A DNA stretch of 64,000 bases from Flavobacteriales bacterium (lineage in GTDB: Bacteria; Bacteroidota; Bacteroidia; Flavobacteriales; JABDKJ01): the NCBI GenBank assembly GCA_013002285.1, contig JABDKJ010000033.1, positions 28,410-92,409 on the forward strand. Reading direction: 5' to 3'. The translations under genes were made by a program, and so were the position numbers. Shown here in pieces: positions 36,823-44,812 of the stretch; the stretch's first letter is position 1, and each line of letters opens with the position of its first letter. A model generated the notes under the pieces. The model searched no databases and was not told where the DNA came from. It worked only from the letters and a program-made list of their open reading frames with translations.

Positions 36823-38046
36823 ATGATAACAAGTAAAGACGCTTTAAGATCTTTAGCCCAAGAAGCAGCATTGATGCCCCAAGAAGAGATGCTGGAGGTA
36901 GGCAGAAGAAAAAAACAACTCTTTATTGGCATTCCAAAAGAAACTTCTTTTCAAGAAAATAGAGTTGCCTTGACACCAGAGGCCGTGAAGCTCCTCACCA
37001 GCAACGGCAATACAATTCTCATTGAAAGCGAGGCTGGAAAAAAAGCAAACTTCACGGACACAGATTATTCCGAAGCCGGAGCTCAGATCGTAGATGTCAC
37101 TAAGGTGTACGAAGCTGATATCATTTTGAAAGTCGCCCCTCCTTTCAAGAAGGAGATCAAAATGATGAAGACCCATCAAACACTACTTTCTGCTTTACAA
37201 CTCACGGTCCACCCCAAGGATACTTTAGAATTGTTAATGCAAAAAAAGGTAACGGCTGTTGCTTGGGATTTTATTAAAGATGAAGAAGGTATTTACCCTG
37301 TTGTGCGGACTATGGGAGAGATAGCGGGAAACACTTCAATTTTGATCGCAGCTGAGTACTTGAGCAATATCAATGAGGGAAAAGGAATGATGTTCGGTGG
37401 TATTGCGGGTGTTAAGCCTAGCGAGGTCATTATTTTGGGTGCTGGAACAGTAGGCGAAAATGCGGCTCAAGCTGCCATTGGTTTGGGTGCGGAAGTGAAA
37501 GTATTTGATAATTCTATCGCAAAACTAAGAAGGCTGCAACAGATCATAGGTCATAAGGTATATACTTCTACAGTACAACCTGATATTCTTACCGAAGAGC
37601 TGAGGTCTGCAGATGTAGTGATCGGTGCGATCCGTGGTTCTAAAGGAAGAACGCCTTGTATTATCACCGATGAAATGGTCCAGGGAATGAAAGAAGGAGC
37701 TGTAATTGTAGATGTGAGTATAGATCGAGGAGGTTGTTTCGAAACTTCTGAGGTTACAAACCATGACCATCCTGTTTTTACAAAACATGGAGTGATCCAC
37801 TACTGTGTTCCAAATATCGCTTCTCGCGTTTCCAGGACAGCATCAGAAGCCTTGAGCCATGTATTCGGCCCATTGATCAACGAAATGGGAAATGAAGGAG
37901 GCTGCACGAATTATTTAAAGAATGACCCAGGTTTCAGGAACGGTATATACATCTTCAAAGGCACCTTAACGAATGAGACGCTCGGTAAGGCTTTCAACAT
38001 TCCTTTCAAAGATCTTGACCTCCTATTTTCTGCATTTGGCGCATAA
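36823..38046 (+). CDS. ald: alanine dehydrogenase
   Basis: A 407-residue NAD-dependent enzyme interconverting alanine and pyruvate plus ammonia. IGIPKETSFQENRVALTPEAV begins the catalytic domain after a ~33-residue extra N-terminal segment that is common in Bacteroidota members. The NAD-binding motif is ILGAGTVGENAAQAA, and a DVSIDRGGCFETSE block is typical of the family. Followed after two bases by a small membrane-anchored protein gene. Confidence 0.93.
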   Translation: MITSKDALRSLAQEAALMPQEEMLEVGRRKKQLFIGIPKETSFQENRVALTPEAVKLLTSNGNTILIESEAGKKANFTDTDYSEAGAQIVDVTKVYEADIILKVAPPFKKEIKMMKTHQTLLSALQLTVHPKDTLELLMQKKVTAVAWDFIKDEEGIYPVVRTMGEIAGNTSILIAAEYLSNINEGKGMMFGGIAGVKPSEVIILGAGTVGENAAQAAIGLGAEVKVFDNSIAKLRRLQQIIGHKVYTSTVQPDILTEELRSADVVIGAIRGSKGRTPCIITDEMVQGMKEGAVIVDVSIDRGGCFETSEVTNHDHPVFTKHGVIHYCVPNIASRVSRTASEALSHVFGPLINEMGNEGGCTNYLKNDPGFRNGIYIFKGTLTNETLGKAFNIPFKDLDLLFSAFGA

Positions 38047-38048
38047 AC

Positions 38049-38444
38049 ATGGTCCGTAGATTTAAATTATTTTTGATAGGAATGTTCTTGGGCACTCTTG
38101 CCGTTATTTTCTTTTTTGGTGACAGGTTGGACTTGTTTTCTTCATGGATGCCTAATGAACGTGTATTGCTTCGTTTAAGGCAAACTGAATTAAAAATGAC
38201 CGAAAAAGCAAAGTGCCTTATGGATTGCTATGAGATAGAAAGGAACGATATAAACACATTGATGATAGAGGGAGATGTGGATTTCAAGAACAGCAAAACA
38301 CAGGAAGACCCTCTGATATATCTAGTTCATGGTTCTAAGAAAAATTTGAAAAAATACAGCCTGACTTTTGCCGCAAAAGACTCTACATCTACTATAATAA
38401 ATGCTGAAAGGACCGACATTTCGCGTTCATGTGAATGCCCTTAA
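38049..38444 (+). CDS. small membrane-anchored protein (possibly DUF4258)
   Basis: A 131-residue protein with one N-terminal membrane helix (about residues 5-24) and a ~100-residue extracytoplasmic part. The second half (ECYEIERNDINTLMI-like: CYEIERNDINTLMIEGDVDF, YLVHGSKKNLKKYSLTFAA) resembles DUF4258, and similar genes follow ald in other Bacteroidota. It starts two bases after ald and ends in a four-base overlap with the convergent DUF3299-like gene (shared TTAA). Confidence 0.62.
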   Translation: MVRRFKLFLIGMFLGTLAVIFFFGDRLDLFSSWMPNERVLLRLRQTELKMTEKAKCLMDCYEIERNDINTLMIEGDVDFKNSKTQEDPLIYLVHGSKKNLKKYSLTFAAKDSTSTIINAERTDISRSCECP

Positions 38445-38875
38445 TAATCGTATACTTCGGCTTCCTCCAGGATATAGTTCATCTTATAGATGTCATCAGT
38501 ATTGAGTCGAAGAATGCCTTTGAAAGTTAATCTCTGGTCAGTTGTATAGCTGTCATCTTCCTCTTTTAGTTCTAATTCCACGACCGTCTCAGGACCTGCA
38601 TTTCCACAGAAAAAGCAAGATGCATAAGGGTTTGCAGAAAGAATGTAATAGTTCGATTCATAATCCACAGGAATAACGTAACCAGTAATAGCGATCTCTT
38701 CTCCTTCTAATGCGACAACCTTTTCTCCAAATGTCGGATACCAATGGTATGCATCAAGGTCAGGCAAATACTTGTCTTCGAAGGTTACATCGGAGAGTTC
38801 TCGCCAATTCACATCTAATTGACCAAAAGCAACTGAAGTCAAAAAGAGAAAAACTATGGTAATGCCTTTATTCAT
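38441..38875 (-). CDS. DUF3299-like periplasmic protein
   Basis: A 144-residue exported protein (signal peptide MNKGITIVFLFLTSVAFGQ). The core is EEIAITGYVIPVDYES followed by YYILSANPYASCFFCG and VVELELK, which resembles the DUF3299 fold in which a GACIH-type segment takes the place of this CFFC pair. The Cys-x-x-Cys could bind a metal or be a disulfide. It is the last gene of an ABC-transporter unit with one base between it and the permease gene. Confidence 0.68.
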   Translation of the reverse strand: MNKGITIVFLFLTSVAFGQLDVNWRELSDVTFEDKYLPDLDAYHWYPTFGEKVVALEGEEIAITGYVIPVDYESNYYILSANPYASCFFCGNAGPETVVELELKEEDDSYTTDQRLTFKGILRLNTDDIYKMNYILEEAEVYDY

Positions 38876-38876
38876 A

Positions 38877-40088
38877 TCATTTTTGTGCGAAGACCTTGGA
38901 TATGTTGATCCTACCTGCCCTATATGCAGGCAAAAAGCTTGCCAATAAGACTATAGCGAAAGTAGCGATGATCAGCATTAACTCTTCTCTTTCGAGACCC
39001 AATGATGTTAATTGATATTTGTATTGTTTTTCTGTGACCTCAGACACTACAACCATTACTCCCCTGCTAATTACCAAACCCAGAATGACACCTATAGAAC
39101 CTAAAATAGTAGACTCAAGCAATAGTAAGAAAAACAACTTTAGTCTGGAAGCACCCATGCTTTTCATTAAGGCTAATTCAAATTTTCTGGCCGTCAAAGC
39201 TTGCAACATAGAAATAAAAATACTGGAACCACTTATGATCATTAGCACTAGTGCAATAGCCCTGAGCGTGGAAAAACCAAACCCTAAAAGTGAGAATAAT
39301 CTATCGATCTCAATTGCCGGAAGAGCTGCTTGAGTTGTGCTTTGATCATTGACCATTCGAGGCAACATCATATTCGCATTCTTATTCCTGAAGGAAATGA
39401 GCATTGCGGTGATCTCCTTTTCCTCCTCTTCATGCACATGGCCATCTCCCTCTTCATGTTCATGATCATGGCCATGATCATGAACGTGCCAAATATCCTT
39501 AAGATCGCAAATGATCAATTCGTCTGCAATAGTATTCGACCGTTCGAAGATCCCTACAACTTTGAACGGATCAGATGTATGTTGTTCTGCGTTTTCATCC
39601 ATCCCATGCTGACTAAAAAATTCATCTCCTTGTTTTAGATCAAATTTCTCCGCTACTGAGGAACCAATACAAACTTCAAATGCAGATGAAAACATTTTTC
39701 CCTCTTTTATCTTTAATTCGTAGTGATGAACAAAAGAAATATCTGTTCCAACTATTCTAGTTCCTTTATAACTATCGCCATAGGACAGAGGAACAGCGCT
39801 CTTCACAAGAAAATGCTTTGCTATTTTATTTGCTTCATTCAATGAAATGTTGCCTGTCGGAGCATCTATATGATATAGAGAAGAAAGAATGATCTGCAAT
39901 GGAGAACCTTTGGCACCGATCACCATATTCACCCCTTTGATGTTTTTTTTCAGGTTTTCATCTAAATTTTTGCTCATCAGTATTGTAATAGAAATAAGGG
40001 CAACACCAAGAGTCAAAAGCAGGATGCTCAACAATGCATTCAAGGGTTTAGCTACAATATTTTTCCAGGCAAGTTTCAGCAGGCTCAT
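38877..40088 (-). CDS. FtsX/MacB-type ABC permease with His-rich periplasmic loop
   Basis: A 403-residue FtsX-like permease: one N-terminal helix (about 16-38), a long periplasmic domain and three C-terminal helices (about 280-395). Residues 201-220 (HVHDHGHDHE then HEEGDGHVHE) contain eight histidines in nineteen positions, followed by EEEEKE. Such loops bind zinc or other divalent metals in metal-transport proteins. The protein is not a LolC/E lipoprotein transporter by neighbourhood: no lipoprotein carrier gene is present. It overlaps the ATPase gene by four bases. Confidence 0.9.
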   Translation of the reverse strand: MSLLKLAWKNIVAKPLNALLSILLLTLGVALISITILMSKNLDENLKKNIKGVNMVIGAKGSPLQIILSSLYHIDAPTGNISLNEANKIAKHFLVKSAVPLSYGDSYKGTRIVGTDISFVHHYELKIKEGKMFSSAFEVCIGSSVAEKFDLKQGDEFFSQHGMDENAEQHTSDPFKVVGIFERSNTIADELIICDLKDIWHVHDHGHDHEHEEGDGHVHEEEEKEITAMLISFRNKNANMMLPRMVNDQSTTQAALPAIEIDRLFSLLGFGFSTLRAIALVLMIISGSSIFISMLQALTARKFELALMKSMGASRLKLFFLLLLESTILGSIGVILGLVISRGVMVVVSEVTEKQYKYQLTSLGLEREELMLIIATFAIVLLASFLPAYRAGRINISKVFAQK

Positions 40089-40711
40089 AAGGCTACGGTA
40101 TTTTTAAATTGACTCTTCAATCTCTGATCATGCGTAACTATGATCAGTGCCGCATTATTCTCTTTAGCTTGTTCCTTGATCATACGAATAACGCGTTCGC
40201 AATTATTGTCGTCCAAACTTGAAGTAGGTTCATCAGCGAGAAGTACTTTGGGAGAATTGACCAATGATCGTACAATGCTCGCTCTCTGCTTTTCTCCTCT
40301 ACTCAGATCACTCGGTTGCTTATTCAATAAATCTCCTATTTCCAATTGAGATGCCAGCGAAATGATCTTTTCTGTGTCCTTTTTATTTCCAGCTAAAGTT
40401 TGTGCTAATACCAGATTCTGGAAAAGTGAAATTGAATTGATGAAATAATTGTCCTGATATACAAAGCCTATATTATTCGCTCTGAATTTGTCCCTTTCAT
40501 TTCCTTTCAATTTACTGAATTCGTTACCTGAAACTTCGACCGCTCCTTTTTGAGGTGTCAAGAACCCCGCTAATAAATGAAGGAGGGTTGTTTTACCAAT
40601 ACCCGAAGCACCTAAGATCAGTAACTCATCGGAGGCCTCACAATCTATTGTCGGGAAGCTAAACCGTGTCTTTCTATTATATGCAAATTGAAGTCCCTCT
40701 GCTTTGATCAA
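40085..40711 (-). CDS. ABC transporter ATP-binding protein (MacB/LolD type)
   Basis: A 208-residue ATPase with Walker A GASGIGKT at 34-41, the Q-loop in VYQDNYF, signature LSRGEKQR, Walker B VLLADEPTSSLDD and the switch His in VTHDQ. Its size and sequence match the LolD/MacB/FtsE group that pairs with FtsX-type permeases. Start TTG at 40711. It is the first gene of the three-gene unit. Confidence 0.92.
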   Translation of the reverse strand: MIKAEGLQFAYNRKTRFSFPTIDCEASDELLILGASGIGKTTLLHLLAGFLTPQKGAVEVSGNEFSKLKGNERDKFRANNIGFVYQDNYFINSISLFQNLVLAQTLAGNKKDTEKIISLASQLEIGDLLNKQPSDLSRGEKQRASIVRSLVNSPKVLLADEPTSSLDDNNCERVIRMIKEQAKENNAALIIVTHDQRLKSQFKNTVAL

Positions 40712-40740
40712 TCTCTTGATTTTTGGCTAAGGTACTAAAA

Positions 40741-40777
40741 CAAAAAAAGCGGCCCACCCAGAGAGGTGGACCGCTTT
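40741..40777 (-). terminator. intrinsic terminator after hsp20
   Basis: On the minus strand, a 13-base stem with one mismatch (AAAGCGG and CCACC arms, positions 40746-40758 with 40765-40777) around a six-base loop is followed by a run of T. It lies 23 bases after the hsp20 stop. The ~20 bases between stop and stem share a motif with the repeats at 43.8-44.6 kb. Confidence 0.82.
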
Positions 40778-40799
40778 CGAACTAACCTTAACCAAACAA

Positions 40800-41234
40800 C
40801 TATGAAATCTTTATTGTCTTTTTCAAAGTACTGTCGTCTTTGTGCATTTTTGGAATATTCACTGAAAGAACGCCAGCCTTATAGCTTGCATTTATCTTAT
40901 TTGCATCAATTTCTTTAGGCAACTTAAAAGACCTTTTGAATGAAGAATAATTGAACTCTCTCATCTTATACTCTTCAACAGTATTCTCCGAGGATTGTTC
41001 AGATGAAACTGTAAGAATATTTTCATTCAGATCGATATTCAAGTCATTTTTTTCGAAGCCAGGTATTGCCATATCAATGAAATACTGATCCTCATCTTCT
41101 CTAACATTTGCAGATGGAATACTGTTCCCAAATTCTCTCCTTTCTGAAAATGGTCTGAAAAAACTATTATCGAAAAGGTCACTGAATAAATTGTCTAGAG
41201 GATTTAGTCTGTTATTATATTTTACCAATGTCAT
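40800..41234 (-). CDS. Hsp20/alpha-crystallin small heat-shock protein
   Basis: A 144-residue small heat-shock protein. The alpha-crystallin domain runs from about 37 to 128 (SIPSANVREDEDQYFIDMAI, DLNIDLNENILTVSSE, FKRSFKLPKEID, GVLSVNIPK) with an IXI-like C-terminal TIKIS. It prevents aggregation of unfolded proteins. Flanked downstream by a strong terminator; upstream region is ~140 bases to a T9SS cargo gene. No CIRCE or heat-shock operator recognised. Confidence 0.95.
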   Translation of the reverse strand: MTLVKYNNRLNPLDNLFSDLFDNSFFRPFSERREFGNSIPSANVREDEDQYFIDMAIPGFEKNDLNIDLNENILTVSSEQSSENTVEEYKMREFNYSSFKRSFKLPKEIDANKINASYKAGVLSVNIPKMHKDDSTLKKTIKIS

Positions 41235-41284
41235 TTTGAATATTTTTTTGATTCGCTAAGACATCTTCAAACAAGATACCAAAT

Positions 41285-41307
41285 GAAAAAAGGCGCCAGA
41301 AGCGCCT
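41285..41307 (-). terminator. intrinsic terminator after the T9SS cargo gene
   Basis: A six-base GC-rich stem (AGGCGC / GCGCCT) with loop CAGAA is followed, on the minus strand, by six T. It lies 65 bases downstream of the stop of the 758-residue secreted protein and before the hsp20 start. Confidence 0.72.
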
Positions 41308-41371
41308 CAATTCTCTAAAATTTATGTCTTTATGGCAGTTTTTTTAAACCAAGCCTGCCGATATGTCTTGT

Positions 41372-43648
41372 TTAATCAATGAACACTTTTTCTACTTGAG
41401 TGAATTCTTCGTTATAAACTTTGACGATATAAGTTCCTTGATTCAATTGCTTATTTATTCTTATGAATGAAGCCTTATTGCTGAATGGGTTATCGTAAAC
41501 CCTTTGTCCTAAAGCAGAGAATACTTCAACTTGGTAATTTCCTTCTTCCAATACGTTTATGACAATGTCGTCATTATCAGAGAAGATATCTGCCAGCGTT
41601 GTTCCAACTGCACCCATATTCTTGAATCCAAAATGCAAGATGAACCTGTGCTCTTTGGAATTATTGCCAATTTCTACTGTTACTGGTCCGTCACTTAGAT
41701 TGTGGACCTTACCCGTATACTTATCTTCAAGAAAAACATTTTCTCTATTGGCAAAATTTATCATTTCTGAAGTGGCAAATGTGTATTCTCCGTTATTTGG
41801 AAAATTCGTATAAAGCGGAATAGACTTATGTGTACCGTTCAATTCAGGAATTGTATTTATCGCAAAATATTCCCCTGAAGGATTTATTGTTGCTAAGCTT
41901 ATTGCCTCTGGGTTTAAAGTCATCATCTTCAAAGCATCTAACTCGCCTTGGAAATCATCTTTTCCAAACATTGAAAAAAGCAAGACTGATTCATCTCTGT
42001 AGTTCTCCCCTTCAACTTTGAGTCTATATAAAGGCATAGTCCAAACTTGCTGTTGATCTTCTTCGAAAACCTCTTCAGGTATTATCGCTGCTTCAACATA
42101 TTCTACTTTTACATCGGTATTCTCTCCTGTATGCACAAAGAATCCTTCCATCGGTTGGATGTACCTATCTGCATCGAATGTCCTTAGGTCATTCAAATAA
42201 ACCTCGAATTGTTGTTCTTTATTATTCCAAAAATAAATGGCATTATCTAGGCTATTGGCACCTTCTATGCTCTCCCAATCGAGAATAGATGGGTATGGAT
42301 TTCCCAATAAATGCCACCCGCTATTCATTAAACTGGAAGCAGAAGTAAATGTCGCATTGATCAAATTTGTTTCACTGCTTACTTCACCATCAAAAGCCAA
42401 TGTGGCTCCACCGGGAAAATTAGCCGCGTAACCCAGTCCTTTTCTCAATGGTGCATCTGATGAAGTATGCACGATCCAACCATTATCAAATCTCATTTGC
42501 CCCATTGATTCATCGTATGATCTAATTGAAAGTTGATTCAATGAGCGTTCTCCTGGCTTATCGGCTTCTGTGACAGCAATATCTCCCAAAATAGCATCTT
42601 CGACTGGAGAAGAAATAAGTCTTACACCGGCATCTTTATCATATTTCCTTTCAATAATTATGTCACCCATGATGTTATTGTCCGGATAATAGACATGGCC
42701 TTTAGTTTCGTCATTTTTATGGACCTTAAGATTGGACCCCATATTCATTAAATACCCGCTGGAAAGATCCAATAGGTCAGTTACCATAACTGGTTCTGTC
42801 AGAAATACAGTGTTGTTGATCTTAAGGTGGCTGAACTCGTTATCTCCCAGGATCTCTGCCTGGCTGTTTTGGTTAATAATGTTCACCATTCCATGGAATT
42901 CTGCTGTTCCATAATTCATAATGGTATGGAATACTTTTAATTCTTGATCATGATCCAGAACTAACGATCCACCATCAAAGATCTGTAAGCTTTTCACCTC
43001 TGCGTCTGACCCAATAATTGGCACATAGTTATCCGTAAGAAGAGGAATTGTAGCCACGCTGTACTGATCTGGAACAGCATTCAATGACCAATTCACAGGA
43101 TCGTGCCAATCTGAACTAACCAGACCGATCCAAATATTTTCTGGAGATACTGGATCAAAGTGCGCCTTGAAGTTAAAATCGTATGTAGGTTGATTTACAG
43201 GGTCCCAGTACATTGAGCCTCCAGAATAAAGGTCATTAAATGCAGCCCACCAGCCGCAATAATGCCCTTTGAAGTCAACGGCTATCGTATATACCTGATC
43301 TTCAAGAACAGGAATTGTCTGAGAAAGTGGATAAACATGGAACTCATCCCAAGGATGCTCTACCAGAATTTCCTGTTCCAAAAGGATCTGACCATCATAA
43401 CCATCTCCTTCTAAAATCGAAAGGGTTGCAGTGGCAGTTCCAGGATTAAAAGTATGTATGGGAAGGTCCAATTGATACAATTCACCACTTAAACAGGGCG
43501 TAAAACTTTGGCCAAAAACATTGTTGGAATTAAAGTTGCTCGTCATTTGAACTACGTCAACAGAACATTGAGCAAAGGAAAATTCGCTTATGATCAAACA
43601 TAAGACCAAGCACGAAGCTTTGAGATAATTTGGTACAAGTGATGTCAT
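41372..43648 (-). CDS. large T9SS-secreted protein of unknown function
   Basis: A 758-residue secreted protein with a signal peptide (SCLVLCLIISEFSFAQ), an N-terminal jelly-roll-like region (about 25-170), a SSDWHDPVNWSLNAVP motif typical of Bacteroidota adhesin-like cargo, then beta-rich repeats and a T9SS sorting domain at the end (EEGNYQVEVFSALGQRVYD ... GTYIVKVYNEEFTQVEKVF). No catalytic motif seen. Probably a cell-surface or biofilm protein. Monocistronic, with its own terminator. Confidence 0.85.
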   Translation of the reverse strand: MTSLVPNYLKASCLVLCLIISEFSFAQCSVDVVQMTSNFNSNNVFGQSFTPCLSGELYQLDLPIHTFNPGTATATLSILEGDGYDGQILLEQEILVEHPWDEFHVYPLSQTIPVLEDQVYTIAVDFKGHYCGWWAAFNDLYSGGSMYWDPVNQPTYDFNFKAHFDPVSPENIWIGLVSSDWHDPVNWSLNAVPDQYSVATIPLLTDNYVPIIGSDAEVKSLQIFDGGSLVLDHDQELKVFHTIMNYGTAEFHGMVNIINQNSQAEILGDNEFSHLKINNTVFLTEPVMVTDLLDLSSGYLMNMGSNLKVHKNDETKGHVYYPDNNIMGDIIIERKYDKDAGVRLISSPVEDAILGDIAVTEADKPGERSLNQLSIRSYDESMGQMRFDNGWIVHTSSDAPLRKGLGYAANFPGGATLAFDGEVSSETNLINATFTSASSLMNSGWHLLGNPYPSILDWESIEGANSLDNAIYFWNNKEQQFEVYLNDLRTFDADRYIQPMEGFFVHTGENTDVKVEYVEAAIIPEEVFEEDQQQVWTMPLYRLKVEGENYRDESVLLFSMFGKDDFQGELDALKMMTLNPEAISLATINPSGEYFAINTIPELNGTHKSIPLYTNFPNNGEYTFATSEMINFANRENVFLEDKYTGKVHNLSDGPVTVEIGNNSKEHRFILHFGFKNMGAVGTTLADIFSDNDDIVINVLEEGNYQVEVFSALGQRVYDNPFSNKASFIRINKQLNQGTYIVKVYNEEFTQVEKVFID

Positions 43649-43797
43649 CTACGTAAAGGTTTTGTATTCCTATTTTACGCATGACAAGCGTATAAGTTTC
43701 CCTATAGACCTTTCTTTAGAAGATATATGGATGTATCCCTGAACAAATATTCGAGACAAATTGCTTGAAACGAGGCTAGAAAGACTGAAATATAAGG

Positions 43798-44153
43798 AAA
43801 AGGCCCGTTTTACTGGGCCCCTCCTTTCACCTTAAACTAAACCATCTACACTATCCAACCTAACACTATTAATCTCATCATCTCATCCATCTGCACACTA
43901 GTTCAAGCCTTTTTCTTTGATCAGTTACTTTAAGGAACTAATTAGTTGATGGGTCAATACAGAAAGTTCGTCTTTTAAAAAATGTCTTTTCGTTTAAAGA
44001 CTTATCTATTTACGACCAACTTCCTTATTAGTTACATGAACTTTATCTTTTTTATGTCTTACTGCTAATTAGTATCGATGAAATGATTGTTTCGTAAGCA
44101 ACTTTAGGAGTTGTTTTCAAATTGAACTCAGGAAAGAAAAGTCTATAAATAAG
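43798..44153 (-). repeat. noncoding tandem unit 1 (356 nt)
   Basis: First complete copy of a tandem unit, nearly identical to the next one. Read on the minus strand it holds, in order, a GTCTTT/AAAGAC hairpin (43984-44001), a short open frame (43846-43890) and a terminator-like GGCCC/GGGCC hairpin with T4 (43798-43819). No conventional gene is present. The unit lies in the only gene-free stretch above 1 kb in the window (43649-44812), between a T9SS cargo gene and a divergently oriented phosphohexomutase gene. Confidence 0.85.
43846..43890 (-). other. 14-codon open frame in tandem unit 1
   Basis: Minus-strand ATG frame encoding MDEMMRLIVLGWIV and a TAG stop, just before the terminator-like hairpin. 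The copy in unit 2 (44202-44246) differs at one residue, Val9 to Ala. Unit 3 has a TTG frame of equal length ending in LGWIV. Because the DNA is conserved anyway, coding is uncertain. Confidence 0.25.
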
Positions 44154-44528
44154 AAAAGGCCCGTTTTACTGGGCCCCTCCTTTCACCTTAAACTAAACCA
44201 TCTACACTATCCAACCTAACGCTATTAATCTCATCATCTCATCCATCTACACACTAGTTCAAGCCTTTTTCTTTGATCAGTTACTTTAAGGAACTAATTT
44301 ATTGATGGGTCAATACTGAATGTTTGTCTTTAAAAAATGTCTTTTCGTTTAAAGACTTATCTATTTACGACCAACTTCCTTTTTAGTTACATGAACTTTG
44401 TCCTTTTTATGTCTTACTGCTAATTAGTATCGATGAATAGATTAATATCTCGATGAAATGATTGTTTCGTTAAGTAACTCTAGAGGTGTTTTCAAATTGT
44501 AATCAAGAAAGAAAAGTCTATAAATAAG
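44154..44528 (-). repeat. noncoding tandem unit 2 (375 nt)
   Basis: Second complete copy, differing from unit 1 by scattered substitutions and a ~19-base insertion that duplicates CGATGAA (near 44435-44455). It keeps the GTCTTT/AAAGAC hairpin (44339-44356), the short frame (44202-44246) and the terminator-like hairpin (44154-44175). Confidence 0.85.
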
Positions 44529-44730
44529 AAAAGGCCCGTTTTATTGGGCCCCTCCTTTCACCTTAAACTAAACCATCTACACTATCCAACCTAACTCATT
44601 CAGTATTTTTTCATTTATCAAAACGCAAATGATATAATGAATTAAACAAGAAGATCGTTTTTGCAAACGGTTTACATTCTGTTGAGAATGTGCCTTCGCT
44701 TTCGAAGACAGATACATTTACGACAGACGA
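44529..44730 (-). repeat. noncoding tandem unit 3 (diverged body, conserved 3' end)
   Basis: Positions 44529-44595 match the terminator end of units 1 and 2 almost exactly. The rest has diverged, but an ATTTACGAC element (44716-44724) sits 195 bases from the unit end versus 217-218 in the others, and beside it a different hairpin, CTTCG-CTTT-CGAAG (44694-44707), takes the place of GTCTTT/AAAGAC. This suggests a shortened third homologue rather than a fragment. Confidence 0.6.
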
Positions 44731-44812
44731 ATTAAAAAGTTATACATATTGCCAAAAAACTTCGATTAAAAAATGGCTTATATTCGCGAAAATCTATTAA
44801 AGTCAAGCATTT

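Noticed and set aside
38877..40088. Assigning the FtsX-like permease as LolC/LolE.
   Set aside because: The His-rich periplasmic loop and the DUF3299-like partner do not fit lipoprotein sorting, and no LolA-like gene is nearby.
40802..40919. Plus-strand ATG frame (MKSLLSFSKYC...) following the hairpin and CCTTAACC tract before hsp20.
   Set aside because: It is wholly antisense to hsp20, short, and its start is explained by the reverse of the hsp20 end.
43798..44595. The tandem repeats as a CRISPR array or an insertion sequence.
   Set aside because: Units are ~360 nt with no spacers, no cas genes, no transposase frame and no terminal inverted repeats or target duplication.
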